NCBI GenBank assembly: GCA_944323805.1
Contig: CALUTW010000013.1
Coordinates: 1 to 60,445, forward strand
Direction of reading: 5' to 3'
From: an uncultured Bacteroidales bacterium
GTDB lineage: Bacteria > Bacteroidota > Bacteroidia > Bacteroidales > UBA932
Length of the DNA: 60,445 nucleotides
In this document: positions 1 through 9,803 of the stretch, piece after piece
Layout of the letters: every line of letters begins with the position of its first letter
How positions within the stretch are numbered: position 1 is the stretch's first letter
Position numbers and translations under genes: made by a program
The notes under the pieces: generated by a model
The model's database searches: none
Told to the model about the DNA's origin: nothing
The model's input: the letters and a program-made list of their open reading frames with translations, nothing else

Positions 1-13
1 ATTAATTTTTGCG

Positions 14-60
14 ATACCTCCAAATTCGGCTTTTCCAGGGCGGTTGGGGGTATTCTTTTT
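14..60 (+). terminator. Probable intrinsic terminator of a gene left of the window
   Basis: A 10-bp arm at 14-23 (ATACCTCCAA) pairs with 44-53 (TTGGGGGTAT) with one G-U pair and is followed by a T-rich run (TCTTTTTAT). The T-run on the + side suggests it ends a rightward transcript entering from outside the window. Nothing else recognisable lies between 1 and 142. Confidence 0.45.
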
Positions 61-142
61 ATCTTTAGCTAAGATACGAATTTTATATTACATTGACAAT
101 CAATTCATTATAAAGTTCTATTCTTTTTACGACAGTCCCTAA

Positions 143-2707
143 CTAGAAATCCACATAGACCCCGAAGCGGAGACCGCCCCACTTGCCGAGCCAGCCAAGG
201 TCGTGGTCGCGGTATGTGAGCCGGTAGAAATATACCACGCGGAACAGCTGGAGTATGTTCTCTATCCCGACACCGGCTTCCATATATGGCATCTCGCCCA
301 GCGGCATAGTCCCTTCCGGCAGCATGAAGAGTCCCGGGGTGCAGGCCGGATTATTCTTCGCGGTCAGACCGCCATATATGCCGTTGAAAACGACTATTTC
401 ACGCAGCTTAAGTCTTTTAATCAGAGGTATATGATTGAAAATCAACCCTTTCATGTGCCACGTCAGATTAAGCTGGACATACTGGTCCGTGACGAACTCA
501 AGGGCATTCATCATATGGAAAGTCTCCCTGCGATATGCGAACGACTGGTTTGCAGCAGGCATTATCAATAGCGGCCACGGGACGGAATTCCAGATTTTCC
601 CGGCACTCAGCCTGGTATCCAGGATTCCCGCAACCGAAAGGTGGAAACGCTTGAATGCGTTGAATTCGGTGCGGTTATAATAGTACCCGCCTCCCAGGGC
701 ATTGAGCCCGACAGTGTGCTCCAATGTAAGTATCGGAGTATCCCTGTCTATGCTCGCAAGGTTGGAGACGGTATTGAAATTCTTCTCCCCCGGCGCCCAC
801 CTGATACGTGCCCCGATTTCAGTCGTCATTATATCCGGGATATCGGTTACTGTCCCGTTGGCCGAGAGCATCTGATATCTGAGTGTGCCTATGCCAGCCG
901 GACCGGGCAGGGTCGCCGGCGTATATCTCACATTTTCCATCCGGATATTTGTCCTCAGACTGTTCAGCCACTGTTTCTCATATTCGATGCCGGCCCTCCG
1001 GATATACTGCAGCTTCTTTACGGTCCCCGCCTTGAGCGATGTCACGATATCATGCTGCTCCCCTATCACTTCCGGGCTGTAGATATCATAGGTATACGAA
1101 ACGGAGAGATTATTCACAGGCTTTTCATTCGGATGATACAGCTTGTCATTGAAACTGTGCGTAAGCTTGATGCTGCCCTTGACCTTCCTGTCATTTACCC
1201 CATATGCGACATATCCGCTCCCGAACCATCTTTTCGAGAGGTTTGCTGTGGTCATCCCTCCTATCCTGAACCTCGGGCCCTCGATATAGTTGTATCCGAC
1301 AATGCTGAGTACGGGTCCGAAATCGAATTTCGATGTAGCCCTTGAATCCGATGTCTGGACCCACTCGGAGACGAAAGCATCGAGGACGCGCAGCCAGATA
1401 CCTGTAGACGATTTTTTCATTATGTCGTCTGACACTCTGCCTATGTCGCTCTCTTTCTTGCTGAGAGGCATAGGACGGTTGTCCGCCCAGTATTCATCGC
1501 CATAGGACTTCGAGTCCGGCCGCACTTCGAGGGAGCCGTCCATCCGGAACACCGGATTATCAGAGAGCCCGTCCGTCGAATAATCGGTAAAGTATCTTGT
1601 CTGATGCACGAAGATACCCTGGGCACCCTCCAGAACGGTAAGGTTTACATACGAATCCTCCCGTTTCAAAGCCCACATCCCGTCTTCCGTCTGCTGGAAT
1701 TCCTGGTCGATTCTCAGCTTGTCTATCCAGTTGACATTACTCCTGGCGGGGAAGTTCAGCTGCACCTTCTTTATCGAATAGTTCCCGTCAGTTGTCACAT
1801 ACAGACGCCCTGTAAAGCCATAGCTCTGGCTGTTATACGGGACAAAGGAAATGTCAGTGCACTGGATGCCGTCAACCATTACCGTGCCCATGATGTAATA
1901 CTTGTAGTACGAGATGGCCATCGCCGACGAAAGCGGAGACACGAAACGGTTCATAAGGAACGTCACATCGTTGTCGAAGATGTCAGCACCCGTAAACAAC
2001 TGTTCAAGGCTGGTGGTCAGGTTCCCCTGATAGTCGAACTCCTTGTCAATGCCGACATGTCTCTGGGCCTTTCTGACAACCTTCCTTTCCTCAGGGGACT
2101 TCCGGTAGAAATATTCCCCCATATTCTCCCTGATCGAGACAGCAAGCAGCGGCTTTCCCGTAATCTCGGAAGTATCGATATATTCCTTCAGATAACCGAG
2201 CTTCTTCCTCTTCTCGAAGTCCGGGCTATAGTCATCCAGGGACATGGTAAGTTTCTCATACAGGCTGCATTTATAATAGTCAAGGCTTTCCATCCTGTTG
2301 CTGTCCTTGCGGGCAATCACTTCCCGCATCAGGGCAATCGCCGGATTATCCTTTTTCCTGTACCTTTCCTTTTTCGGGCGCACCACGGCACCGGCCAGCT
2401 CTATCGTTGCAGGGACCATGCTTATCTTCATGCCGGAATTCGTCCCATGGGAAAGACCGATCTCCTGTTTCTCATATCCTATGGCCTCGACCACAAGAGT
2501 ATCCGCCCCTGATGAATCGCTCACGAAGAATTCCCCCTTGAAATTGGTAATACAGCCTGATGCCGTATTCTTGAAATAGACCGCGATATACTCCATAGGC
2601 TTCCCTGTCGAGCCGTCGATGACAACCCCGCCTGCCGACCTGGACTGGCCGGAAGCATGACAGATGAATAACATGGACATCAGAATAGAGAAGAAAATAT
2701 TCTTCAT
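143..2707 (-). CDS. DUF5686 family protein with N-terminal carboxypeptidase-regulatory-like domain
   Basis: An 854-residue secreted protein. Residues 1-20 form a signal peptide ending in ASGQS with no lipobox Cys. Residues about 25-110 have the CarboxypepD_reg-like beta-sandwich pattern (GGVVIDGSTGKPMEYI, then TNFKGEF) common at the N-terminus of Bacteroidota outer-membrane proteins. The remainder matches the general pattern of DUF5686: many alternating hydrophobic/aromatic strands and a C-terminal strand ending in Phe (LRFGVYVDF), as expected for an outer-membrane beta-barrel. The function of DUF5686 is not established; it is not a recognised TonB receptor. It is a single leftward gene, divergent from etfB. 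The ATG at 2707 is chosen because the signal peptide starts there. Confidence 0.8.
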   Translation of the reverse strand: MKNIFFSILMSMLFICHASGQSRSAGGVVIDGSTGKPMEYIAVYFKNTASGCITNFKGEFFVSDSSGADTLVVEAIGYEKQEIGLSHGTNSGMKISMVPATIELAGAVVRPKKERYRKKDNPAIALMREVIARKDSNRMESLDYYKCSLYEKLTMSLDDYSPDFEKRKKLGYLKEYIDTSEITGKPLLAVSIRENMGEYFYRKSPEERKVVRKAQRHVGIDKEFDYQGNLTTSLEQLFTGADIFDNDVTFLMNRFVSPLSSAMAISYYKYYIMGTVMVDGIQCTDISFVPYNSQSYGFTGRLYVTTDGNYSIKKVQLNFPARSNVNWIDKLRIDQEFQQTEDGMWALKREDSYVNLTVLEGAQGIFVHQTRYFTDYSTDGLSDNPVFRMDGSLEVRPDSKSYGDEYWADNRPMPLSKKESDIGRVSDDIMKKSSTGIWLRVLDAFVSEWVQTSDSRATSKFDFGPVLSIVGYNYIEGPRFRIGGMTTANLSKRWFGSGYVAYGVNDRKVKGSIKLTHSFNDKLYHPNEKPVNNLSVSYTYDIYSPEVIGEQHDIVTSLKAGTVKKLQYIRRAGIEYEKQWLNSLRTNIRMENVRYTPATLPGPAGIGTLRYQMLSANGTVTDIPDIMTTEIGARIRWAPGEKNFNTVSNLASIDRDTPILTLEHTVGLNALGGGYYYNRTEFNAFKRFHLSVAGILDTRLSAGKIWNSVPWPLLIMPAANQSFAYRRETFHMMNALEFVTDQYVQLNLTWHMKGLIFNHIPLIKRLKLREIVVFNGIYGGLTAKNNPACTPGLFMLPEGTMPLGEMPYMEAGVGIENILQLFRVVYFYRLTYRDHDLGWLGKWGGLRFGVYVDF

Positions 2708-2754
2708 AGGTTGTTTTCCTTGAACAATTAATCCGATAAGTCACAAAAAGGGCT

Positions 2755-2762
2755 CAAAAATA
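2755..2762 (-). promoter_or_regulatory. Possible -7 element for the DUF5686 gene
   Basis: On the minus strand the sequence reads TATTTTTG, matching the Bacteroidota -7 consensus TAnnTTTG, about 50 bp upstream of the DUF5686 start. No convincing -33 TTTG was found at the usual 19-21 bp spacing, so this is tentative. Confidence 0.3.
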
Positions 2763-2784
2763 CAAATTTTAAATCATTTTTCCT

Positions 2785-2792
2785 TAGATTTG
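2785..2792 (+). promoter_or_regulatory. Probable -7 element for the etfBA operon
   Basis: TAGATTTG matches the Bacteroidota -7 consensus TAnnTTTG and lies about 95 bp upstream of the etfB start, which would give a leader of roughly 85 nt. The upstream -33 motif is weak. Confidence 0.45.
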
Positions 2793-2885
2793 CAGATTAA
2801 TGTATGTTATGTCAAGGGCTGCATTCCGACTGCGGCCGTGACATTCCCGGCAGGGAAACAATAAGTATAATATAAAACAGATAAC

Positions 2886-3779
2886 ATGAGTTTGAAAATC
2901 GTAGTATTGGCAAAACAGGTTCCTGACACACGGAATGTCGGGAAAGATGCCATGACAGCCGAAGGTACAATCAACCGTGCGGCTCTTCCTGCTATCTTCA
3001 ACCCGGAGGACCTCAATGCTCTCGAACAGGCCCTCAGACTGAAAGAGACACATCCGGGCTCCACCGTGACCATGCTTACAATGGGACCGGGACGTGCGGC
3101 TGAAATCATCCGCGAAGGACTTTATCGCGGTGCAGACGGCGGATACCTGCTTACCGACCGCGCATTTGCCGGGGCGGATACGCTGGCCACCTCATACGCA
3201 CTTGCCACCGCCATCCGCAAGATCGGGGAATATGACCTGATTATCGGTGGCCGCCAGGCAATCGACGGAGACACTGCCCAGGTCGGCCCGCAGGTAGCGG
3301 AAAAGCTCGGCCTCACACAGGTCACATATGCCGAGGAGATACTTGATGTCAATGAAGCCGACAGGAAAGTCACAATCAAGCGCCACATCGACGGCGGTGT
3401 CGAGACAGTGGTAGCTCCTATGCCTCTTGTAATTACCGTCAACGGAAGTGCAGCACCTTGCCGTCCGCGCAATGCCAGGCTCGTACAGAAGTACAAGAGA
3501 GCCATGGGGGCTCAGGAAAAGGCCGCTGTCACAAAAGACGGGGCCGAGCTGCCTTATGCACAGCTTTACAACGACCGCCCTTACCTGAATATCACGGAAT
3601 GGAGCACTGCTGACGTCAATGCCGACCTGGAGCAGTGCGGTCTCAGCGGCTCTCCGACAAAGGTAAAGACCATACAGAACATTTCGTTCCAGGCCAAGGA
3701 AAGCAAGACGCTGACAGGAAGCGACCAGGATGTCGAAGGCCTGATTGTAGAACTTTTAGCAAACCACACGATAGGATAA
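2886..3779 (+). CDS. etfB: Electron transfer flavoprotein beta subunit
   Basis: A 297-residue EtfB. With EtfA it forms the FAD-containing heterodimer that accepts electrons from acyl-CoA dehydrogenases; the beta subunit carries the AMP (or, in bifurcating forms, second FAD) site. The N-terminus KIVVLAKQVPDTRNVG and the segment IIGGRQAIDGDTAQVGPQVAEKLG are family signatures. The length is longer than the about 255 residues of classical EtfB, as in many anaerobes. The gene is followed 3 bp later by etfA and then directly by an acyl-CoA dehydrogenase gene, so the three work as one electron-transfer unit. Whether the complex bifurcates electrons cannot be decided from sequence reading alone. Confidence 0.95.
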   Translation: MSLKIVVLAKQVPDTRNVGKDAMTAEGTINRAALPAIFNPEDLNALEQALRLKETHPGSTVTMLTMGPGRAAEIIREGLYRGADGGYLLTDRAFAGADTLATSYALATAIRKIGEYDLIIGGRQAIDGDTAQVGPQVAEKLGLTQVTYAEEILDVNEADRKVTIKRHIDGGVETVVAPMPLVITVNGSAAPCRPRNARLVQKYKRAMGAQEKAAVTKDGAELPYAQLYNDRPYLNITEWSTADVNADLEQCGLSGSPTKVKTIQNISFQAKESKTLTGSDQDVEGLIVELLANHTIG

Positions 3780-3782
3780 GTC

Positions 3783-4802
3783 ATGAATAACGTATTCGTA
3801 TATCTTGAAATAGAAGGCACTACAGTTGCCGATGTCAGCCTGGAGCTGCTGACCAAAGGACGCAAGCTGGCCAACCGGCTGGGCTGCCAGCTTGAAGCAA
3901 TCGCCGCAGGACATGGCCTGGCAGGCATCGAGAAGCAGGTGATGCATTTCGGTGTCGACAGGCTGCATGTGTTCGATGCAGAGGGGCTCTTCCCTTACAC
4001 ATCCCTGCCGCATTCATCGATACTCATCAACCTTTTCAAGGAAGAGAAGCCGCAGATATGCCTCATGGGAGCCACTGTCATCGGCCGCGACCTCGGCCCG
4101 CGTGTCTCATCGGCCCTCACAAGCGGACTGACCGCAGACTGTACCGCCCTGGAAATCGGAGACCATGAGGACAAGAAGGAAGGGAAGGTATACAAGGACC
4201 TTCTCTATCAGATCCGTCCTGCATTCGGAGGAAACATCGTCGCCACAATCGTCAATCCGGAGCACCGTCCTCAGATGGCTACCGTCAGGGAAGGCGTCAT
4301 GAAGATGGAAGTGCTGGACGAGAACTACAAGGGAGAGGTAATCAACCACGATGTCGCCAGATATGTGCCTGAGACCGACTATGTGGTAAAGGTCATCGAC
4401 CGCCATGTGGAGAAGGCAAAGCACAATCTGAAAGGCGCATCTATTGTTGTGGCCGGAGGCTATGGCATGGGCTCCAAGGAAGGGTTCGACATGCTGTTCG
4501 AGCTTGCAAAGGAACTTCATGCCGAAGTAGGTGCCAGCCGTGCGGCAGTGGATGCCGGTTTTGCCGACCATGACCGCCAGATCGGGCAGACAGGCGTGAC
4601 AGTGCGTCCGAAACTTTACATCGCATGCGGCATCAGCGGGCAGATTCAGCACATCGCCGGGATGCAGGAGAGCAGCATCATAATCTCCATCAACAACGAT
4701 GAGAACGCACCTATCAACACAATAGCCGATTACGTCATCAACGGGACAGTTGAGGAGGTAATTCCAAAGATGATCAAGTATTACAAATCACACAGCAAAT
4801 AA
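3783..4802 (+). CDS. etfA: Electron transfer flavoprotein alpha subunit
   Basis: A 339-residue EtfA, partner of the EtfB encoded 3 bp upstream. The C-terminal FAD domain is clear: VVAGGYGMGS, then GASRAAVDAGF, GQTGVTVRPKLYIACGISG, QIQHIAGMQ and a final NDENAPI segment, the usual EtfA FAD-binding order. The N-terminal part (about residues 1-190) is the ETF nucleotide-binding-like domain with DLGPRVSSAL. The stop TAA is separated by one base from the ATG of the downstream acyl-CoA dehydrogenase gene, so the genes are probably translationally coupled. Confidence 0.95.
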   Translation: MNNVFVYLEIEGTTVADVSLELLTKGRKLANRLGCQLEAIAAGHGLAGIEKQVMHFGVDRLHVFDAEGLFPYTSLPHSSILINLFKEEKPQICLMGATVIGRDLGPRVSSALTSGLTADCTALEIGDHEDKKEGKVYKDLLYQIRPAFGGNIVATIVNPEHRPQMATVREGVMKMEVLDENYKGEVINHDVARYVPETDYVVKVIDRHVEKAKHNLKGASIVVAGGYGMGSKEGFDMLFELAKELHAEVGASRAAVDAGFADHDRQIGQTGVTVRPKLYIACGISGQIQHIAGMQESSIIISINNDENAPINTIADYVINGTVEEVIPKMIKYYKSHSK

Positions 4803-4803
4803 T

Positions 4804-6510
4804 ATGGCAAATTTCTATACAGAACACCCGGAGCTGCGCTATCATCTCAACAATCCTATGATGGAGCGCATCTGTGAGCTTAAGGAGCGCAACTACAGGG
4901 ACAAGGAAGAGTTCGACTATGCCCCGCAGGATTATGCGGATGCGATGGACTCATATGACAAGGTCCTGGAGATTACCGGAGAGATTACCGGAGAAGTCAT
5001 TGCGGCGAATGCCGAGAGCGTCGACCTTGAAGGGCCGCACTGCGCAAACGGCCGTGTCGAGTACGCCAGCGGCACGAAAGTGAACATGGATGCAATGGTA
5101 AAGGCCGGGCTGAACGGGATGACAATGCCTCGCCGTTTCGGAGGGCTCAACTTCCCTATCACGCCGTATACGATGTGCGCTGAAATCGTCGCTGCAGCCG
5201 ATGCCGGATTCAGCAACATCTGGTCCCTGCAGGATTGCATCGAGACACTGTACGAATTCGGCAACGAGGACCAGCACAACCGTTTCATCCCGCGCATCTG
5301 CGCCGGAGAGACCATGTCGATGGACCTTACCGAGCCGGACGCAGGCTCCGACCTCCAGAGTGTAATGCTCAAGGCGACATATGACGAGGCCGGCAACTGC
5401 TGGCGCCTAAACGGAGTGAAGCGCTTCATCACAAACGGAGATGCCGACCTGCATCTTGTGCTTGCACGTTCCGAGGAAGGGACAAAGGACGGACGCGGAC
5501 TCTCGATGTTCATATATGACAAACGTGACGGAGGTGTCAATGTACGCCGTATCGAGAACAAGCTCGGCATACATGGCTCCCCTACCTGTGAGCTTGTATT
5601 CAAGAATGCAAGGGCAGAGCTCTGCGGAGACCGCAAGCTCGGTCTTATCAAATATGTGATGGCCCTGATGAACGGCGCCCGCCTCGGTATCGCGGCACAG
5701 AGTGTCGGACTGAGCCAGGCAGCCTATAACGAGGCTCTCGCCTACGCAAAGGACCGCAAGCAGTTCGGCAAGGCAATCATCGAGTTCCCGGCAGTATATG
5801 ACATGCTTTCAACCATCAAGGCCAAGCTCGATGCCGGACGCGCACTTCTTTACCAGACATCCCGTTATGTGGACATATACAAGGCTCTGGACGACATAGC
5901 CCGCGAGCGCAAGCTGACACCGGAGGAGCGCCAGGAACAGAAGAAATACGCAAAACTGGCTGATGCCTTCACTCCTCTTGCAAAGGGAATGAACTCCGAA
6001 TACGCCAACCAGAATGCATACGACTGCATCCAGGTGCACGGAGGTAGCGGCTTCATGCTGGAATATGCATGCCAGCGTATCTATCGTGATGCCCGTATTA
6101 CCAGCATCTACGAAGGTACGACACAGCTGCAGACGGTAGCGGCCATCCGCTATGTGACCAACGGCTCCTACCTCGCCACCCTGCGCGAATATGAGCAGGT
6201 TGCATGCTCCGAGGAAATGAAGCCGCTGCTTGAGCGCGCCAAGGCCATGACAGACGAGTTCGAGGCATGCACCAACCTCGTGAAGGAGGCTGCCGACCAG
6301 GAATTCCATGACCTGATGGCCCGCCGGCTCTATGAGATGGCTGCCGACTGCGTAATGTCGCATCTCATAATCCAGGATGCTACACGCGCTCCTGAAATGT
6401 TCACACAGTCTGCAAAGGTATATGTCAACTATGCTGAAGCTGAAGTCGAGAAACACGACGCATTTATCCGCAACTTCAACAAGGCCGACATGGACTGCTA
6501 CAGGAAATAA
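4804..6510 (+). CDS. Acyl-CoA dehydrogenase family protein (long, about 570-residue form)
   Basis: A 568-residue flavoprotein of the acyl-CoA dehydrogenase superfamily, expected to oxidise an acyl-CoA to the enoyl-CoA and pass electrons to the adjacent EtfBA. Seen: the FAD-binding segment MSMDLTEPDAGSD (about residues 168-182), RFITNGDAD, the helix DRKQFGKAI (about 318-327), VHGGSGFMLEYACQRIYRDARI and the IYEGTTQLQ motif (about 436-444), where the catalytic Glu sits in many members. A C-terminal extension of about 100 residues is typical of the long bacterial form. The substrate is not predictable. It starts one base after the etfA stop and is the last gene before a strong hairpin terminator. 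Confidence 0.9.
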   Translation: MANFYTEHPELRYHLNNPMMERICELKERNYRDKEEFDYAPQDYADAMDSYDKVLEITGEITGEVIAANAESVDLEGPHCANGRVEYASGTKVNMDAMVKAGLNGMTMPRRFGGLNFPITPYTMCAEIVAAADAGFSNIWSLQDCIETLYEFGNEDQHNRFIPRICAGETMSMDLTEPDAGSDLQSVMLKATYDEAGNCWRLNGVKRFITNGDADLHLVLARSEEGTKDGRGLSMFIYDKRDGGVNVRRIENKLGIHGSPTCELVFKNARAELCGDRKLGLIKYVMALMNGARLGIAAQSVGLSQAAYNEALAYAKDRKQFGKAIIEFPAVYDMLSTIKAKLDAGRALLYQTSRYVDIYKALDDIARERKLTPEERQEQKKYAKLADAFTPLAKGMNSEYANQNAYDCIQVHGGSGFMLEYACQRIYRDARITSIYEGTTQLQTVAAIRYVTNGSYLATLREYEQVACSEEMKPLLERAKAMTDEFEACTNLVKEAADQEFHDLMARRLYEMAADCVMSHLIIQDATRAPEMFTQSAKVYVNYAEAEVEKHDAFIRNFNKADMDCYRK

Positions 6511-6537
6511 GGCATTGCACGCGGAAATCCTCAGGAC

Positions 6538-6596
6538 GATGACTCCTGACCCTGTAAATGATTTTTCATAAACGGGTCAGGGGTCATCCTGTTTTC
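6538..6596 (+). terminator. Intrinsic terminator of the etfBA-acyl-CoA dehydrogenase operon
   Basis: A 15-bp stem pairs 6538-6552 with 6574-6588 (core CCTGACCC/GGGTCAGG), followed by CTGTTTTC. It lies 28 bp after the acyl-CoA dehydrogenase stop and before the promoter of the next gene. Confidence 0.75.
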
Positions 6597-6608
6597 AGTG
6601 AAAATGGC

Positions 6609-6616
6609 TATATTTG
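6609..6616 (+). promoter_or_regulatory. Probable -7 element for the ThuA-GH18 pair
   Basis: TATATTTG matches TAnnTTTG, 22 bp upstream of the ATG at 6639 and just after the preceding terminator. No clear -33 element at standard spacing. Confidence 0.5.
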
Positions 6617-6638
6617 AATATCGAACATACAGTAAACC

Positions 6639-8117
6639 ATGAGAACACGACTGATAACCGCCGTCCTGACACTCCTGCTTGCCATTCCCGCCATGGCGCG
6701 CAATACAGGAGAGGACTTCAAGGCACTTGTACTGACAGAAAGGGGCGGGCAACATGAAGGATTCGTATCTGCAGCCCTCGACTGGATGAAGGACTTCTCG
6801 GAAGAGAACAATTTCAGCATTGTGGAGATTAACGGGACCCGGCAGATCGACAGCCTGTACCTGAGCCAGTTCAAGGTCTTCATTCAGCTGGACTACCCGC
6901 CATACAACTGGACAGACACTGCCAAGGCGGCATTTGAACAGGCCATATTCGACGGCACCATAGGCTGGGTCGGCTTCCACCATGCCACCCTGCTCGGAGA
7001 CTTCGACGGATACCCGATGTGGGAATGGTTCTCCGATTTCATGGGCGGGATACGTTTCAGGGACTATATTGCCGGGACAGCATCCGGGGAAGTGACGGTA
7101 GAACAGCCTGCCCATCCCGTAATGAAAGGCGTGAGCAGAAGCTTTACGATAGAGGACGAGGAATGGTATACCTTTGACAGGAATCCGCGCCCCGGGGTAA
7201 AGGTGCTGGCCCATGTGGACGAAGACACCTACAATCCTGCATCCGACATAAGGATGGGCGACCATCCGGCAGTATGGACAAACGGGAAAGTCAAGGCGAG
7301 GAATGTCTATTTCCTGATGGGACATGATGCCAGCCTGATGCAGAACAGGGATTTCACGACAATGTTCGGCAATGCCATCCTGTGGGCTTCAGGACCGGGT
7401 AACTGGTTCCCCCGCTTCAGGATGCTTATCCATGTCAATGACCATGTGGAAAAGGCTCACAGGGAATTTGCGGCAGATGCCGTCAGGTTTTTCCGCGACA
7501 TGACAATCGGGGACGGGATTGTCGTCGACACGACGAACAGCCTCGATGACTTCAATGACGAGAAGCTCCGCACTTACCATGTCATCGTATCGGTAAACGA
7601 CAATCCGGGACATACAGGACCGCAGAGGGAGGCATTCCGGAGATACATGGAAAACGGCGGGGCATGGCTCGGCTTTCACGCCGCAGCATATAACGACAGG
7701 TCCACAGACTGGCCATGGTTCGTGGACTTCCTCGGAGGAGCAGTCTTCAGCCGCAACAACTGGCCTCCGCTCCCGGCAAGGCTGACAGTCGACAGCCCGG
7801 AGCATCCTGTCACGAAAGGGATGCCTGCATCATTCATATCGCCTGAGAACGAATGGTACCAATGGAGCCCGAGTCCGAGGGAACGTGAAAATGTCCGGGT
7901 ACTGGTATCACTTTCCGACGAGAACTATCCTATCGGCTTTAAAGACACCGTGCAAGACGGGGACTTCCCTGTGGTATGGACAAACACGGACTACAACATG
8001 GTCTACATGAATATGGGACACGGGACAAGAATCTTTACCGATGCCACCCAGAATTACCTTATTTACAATGCCCTGAGGTGGCTGATGAGGGACAGGTTCC
8101 CGGAACAGGCCCGATAA
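6639..8117 (+). CDS. Secreted protein with two ThuA domains
   Basis: A 492-residue protein with an N-terminal signal peptide (LLLAIPAMARN). Two copies of the ThuA (class-I glutamine-amidotransferase-like) fold lie in tandem. Copy 1 spans about residues 24-252 (ALVLTERGGQHEGF, GWVGFHHATL, HPVMKGVSRSF, DEEWYTF, HPAVWTNGKV). Copy 2 spans about residues 262-485 (RMLIHVNDHVEKAH, AWLGFHAAAY, HPVTKGMPASF, NEWYQW, FPVVWTN). The matching order of the GFH, HPV-KG, EWY and PVVWT motifs shows an internal duplication. ThuA proteins are linked to trehalose and other sugar metabolism, but the activity is not defined here. The GH18 gene follows 26 bp downstream, probably on the same transcript. Confidence 0.85.
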   Translation: MRTRLITAVLTLLLAIPAMARNTGEDFKALVLTERGGQHEGFVSAALDWMKDFSEENNFSIVEINGTRQIDSLYLSQFKVFIQLDYPPYNWTDTAKAAFEQAIFDGTIGWVGFHHATLLGDFDGYPMWEWFSDFMGGIRFRDYIAGTASGEVTVEQPAHPVMKGVSRSFTIEDEEWYTFDRNPRPGVKVLAHVDEDTYNPASDIRMGDHPAVWTNGKVKARNVYFLMGHDASLMQNRDFTTMFGNAILWASGPGNWFPRFRMLIHVNDHVEKAHREFAADAVRFFRDMTIGDGIVVDTTNSLDDFNDEKLRTYHVIVSVNDNPGHTGPQREAFRRYMENGGAWLGFHAAAYNDRSTDWPWFVDFLGGAVFSRNNWPPLPARLTVDSPEHPVTKGMPASFISPENEWYQWSPSPRERENVRVLVSLSDENYPIGFKDTVQDGDFPVVWTNTDYNMVYMNMGHGTRIFTDATQNYLIYNALRWLMRDRFPEQAR

Positions 8118-8143
8118 TGGACAATCACTGCCAAGACTGAATC

Positions 8144-9214
8144 ATGATACGACTGACAAGAATTCTCCTGACGATACTGCTGGCCGCAGCTTTCGGGCTT
8201 CCGGCTGCAGCCCAGTGGACTGATACGGAAGGCCACGTAATTGTTGCATATGTCACTTCGTGGAGCGGCTGCATGCCGGACACCAGGCTTGTAACACATA
8301 TAAACTATGCTTTCGGGCATGTGAACGATACTTTTGACGGGGTACGCATAGACAATCCGGAACGGCTGCATGCCATTGCCGCATTGAAGGAAAACACTCC
8401 GGACATCAGGGTCATGCTCTCCATCGGAGGCTGGGGAAGCGGACGCTTCAGCGAAATGGCCGCTACAGACAGCACAAGGAATGCCTTTGCGGCGGACTGC
8501 CTCGCCAAGGTGGAGGAATTCGGGCTCGACGGGATAGATATCGACTGGGAATATCCGACATCAGGGGCAGCCGGCATTTCATCGTCCCCGCAGGATACTG
8601 AAAATTTCACATTGCTGATGCAGGATCTCAGACGTGTCCTCGGGAATGACAGGCTGCTTACACTGGCCTCCGTCGCCTTTGCCAGGTATATTGACTTCAA
8701 GGCAATAGAGCCATACGTAGATTTCGTGAACATCATGACATACGACATAGCCCTCCCGCCGCACCACCATGCGGCCCTCTACCGCTCGTCCATGACCGGA
8801 GGAATAAGCTGTGAAGAATCCGTACGGAAACATATCGATGCAGGGATACCCGCCTCCAAACTTGTGATGGGCATACCGTTCTACGGACGCGGAGGGGACA
8901 ATTCCGGCGGATTCTGCGATTACAAGGTCCTCGCCACGTCAGACGGATACACACCGATGTGGGATGATACGGCAAAAGCCCCGTACCTTGCAGACAGCAC
9001 AGGCCGCATGGTCTACACTTATGAGACACCCCGGTCCATTGCACTGAAATGCAAGTTCATCCGCCAGAACAATCTGCTGGGGGCAATGTACTGGGACTAT
9101 GACGGGGACGATGCCGAGGGTACCCTGCGCAATGCCGTGCATGAAAACCTATTCAAGGCCTGCCCTGCTCCTGAGACGGGCACGGAGGACCTCGATGACA
9201 GCCGGAAGGATTGA
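8144..9214 (+). CDS. Secreted glycoside hydrolase family 18 enzyme
   Basis: A 356-residue GH18 TIM-barrel protein with a signal peptide ending near AAAQW. The catalytic DxxDxDxE motif is intact as [10 protein letters not shown], with the general acid at Glu136. [14 protein letters not shown] is the second conserved GH18 strand, MTYDIA the third and MYWDYDGDD the C-terminal Trp strand. GH18 enzymes cleave chitin or the chitobiose core of N-glycans by substrate-assisted catalysis through an N-acetyl group; which applies here cannot be told, and no carbohydrate-binding module is visible. It follows the double-ThuA gene. Its last 66 bp overlap the convergent DedA gene. Confidence 0.88.
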   Translation: MIRLTRILLTILLAAAFGLPAAAQWTDTEGHVIVAYVTSWSGCMPDTRLVTHINYAFGHVNDTFDGVRIDNPERLHAIAALKENTPDIRVMLSIGGWGSGRFSEMAATDSTRNAFAADCLAKVEEFGLDGIDIDWEYPTSGAAGISSSPQDTENFTLLMQDLRRVLGNDRLLTLASVAFARYIDFKAIEPYVDFVNIMTYDIALPPHHHAALYRSSMTGGISCEESVRKHIDAGIPASKLVMGIPFYGRGGDNSGGFCDYKVLATSDGYTPMWDDTAKAPYLADSTGRMVYTYETPRSIALKCKFIRQNNLLGAMYWDYDGDDAEGTLRNAVHENLFKACPAPETGTEDLDDSRKD

Positions 9215-9799
9215 AATCACGACAATCGCGACGATAAGTATCTTCAGGTTGTCCTGCACGAAAGGCTGGTCTCCGAACATATATCCTGCATAGCAGAACA
9301 GCATGACCCATACAGCGCCGCCTATGGCATTATAAGTGATGAACCATGTATAGTTCATCTTGCCCATACCTGCGACGAAAGGTGCGAAAGTGCGGACAAT
9401 CGGGACAAACCTCGCGATGACAATCGTCTTCCCGCCGTATTTGCGGTAGAATTCATGCGTCTTGTCGAGATAGCTGCGCTTGAATATCCTTGAATCCGGG
9501 TTGCTGAAGAGCTTCTCCCCGAAGAAATGTCCGATCATATAGTTGCATGTGTCCCCGAGGAATGCCGCCGCGAAGACAATAAGCACAAGAAGATGCACAT
9601 CAAGAGGCATCCCCGGCAAGGCTGCGATTGCGCCTGCCACGAACAGGAGGGAATCTCCGGGAAGGAAAGGGGTCACGACAAGCCCTGTCTCGCAAAAGAT
9701 TATGACAAAGAGTATCGCATATGTCCAGAGATGATAATTCTGGACAATTGATATCATATGCCTGTCGATGTGAAGGATGAAGTCAATAAGGAATTCCAT
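9149..9799 (-). CDS. DedA/SNARE-associated family inner-membrane protein
   Basis: A 216-residue polytopic membrane protein. The family motifs [19 protein letters not shown] (about residues 35-53), [14 protein letters not shown] and [19 protein letters not shown] are all present. DedA proteins act in membrane lipid and undecaprenyl-phosphate recycling and in membrane homeostasis. The gene starts 4 bp after the trkH stop, so it is the last gene of a trkA-trkH-dedA transcript. Its 3' end overlaps the end of the convergent GH18 gene by 66 bp. Confidence 0.9.
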   Translation of the reverse strand: MEFLIDFILHIDRHMISIVQNYHLWTYAILFVIIFCETGLVVTPFLPGDSLLFVAGAIAALPGMPLDVHLLVLIVFAAAFLGDTCNYMIGHFFGEKLFSNPDSRIFKRSYLDKTHEFYRKYGGKTIVIARFVPIVRTFAPFVAGMGKMNYTWFITYNAIGGAVWVMLFCYAGYMFGDQPFVQDNLKILIVAIVVISILPAVIEVLRARLRSRAGLE

Positions 9800-9803
9800 G
9801 ATT

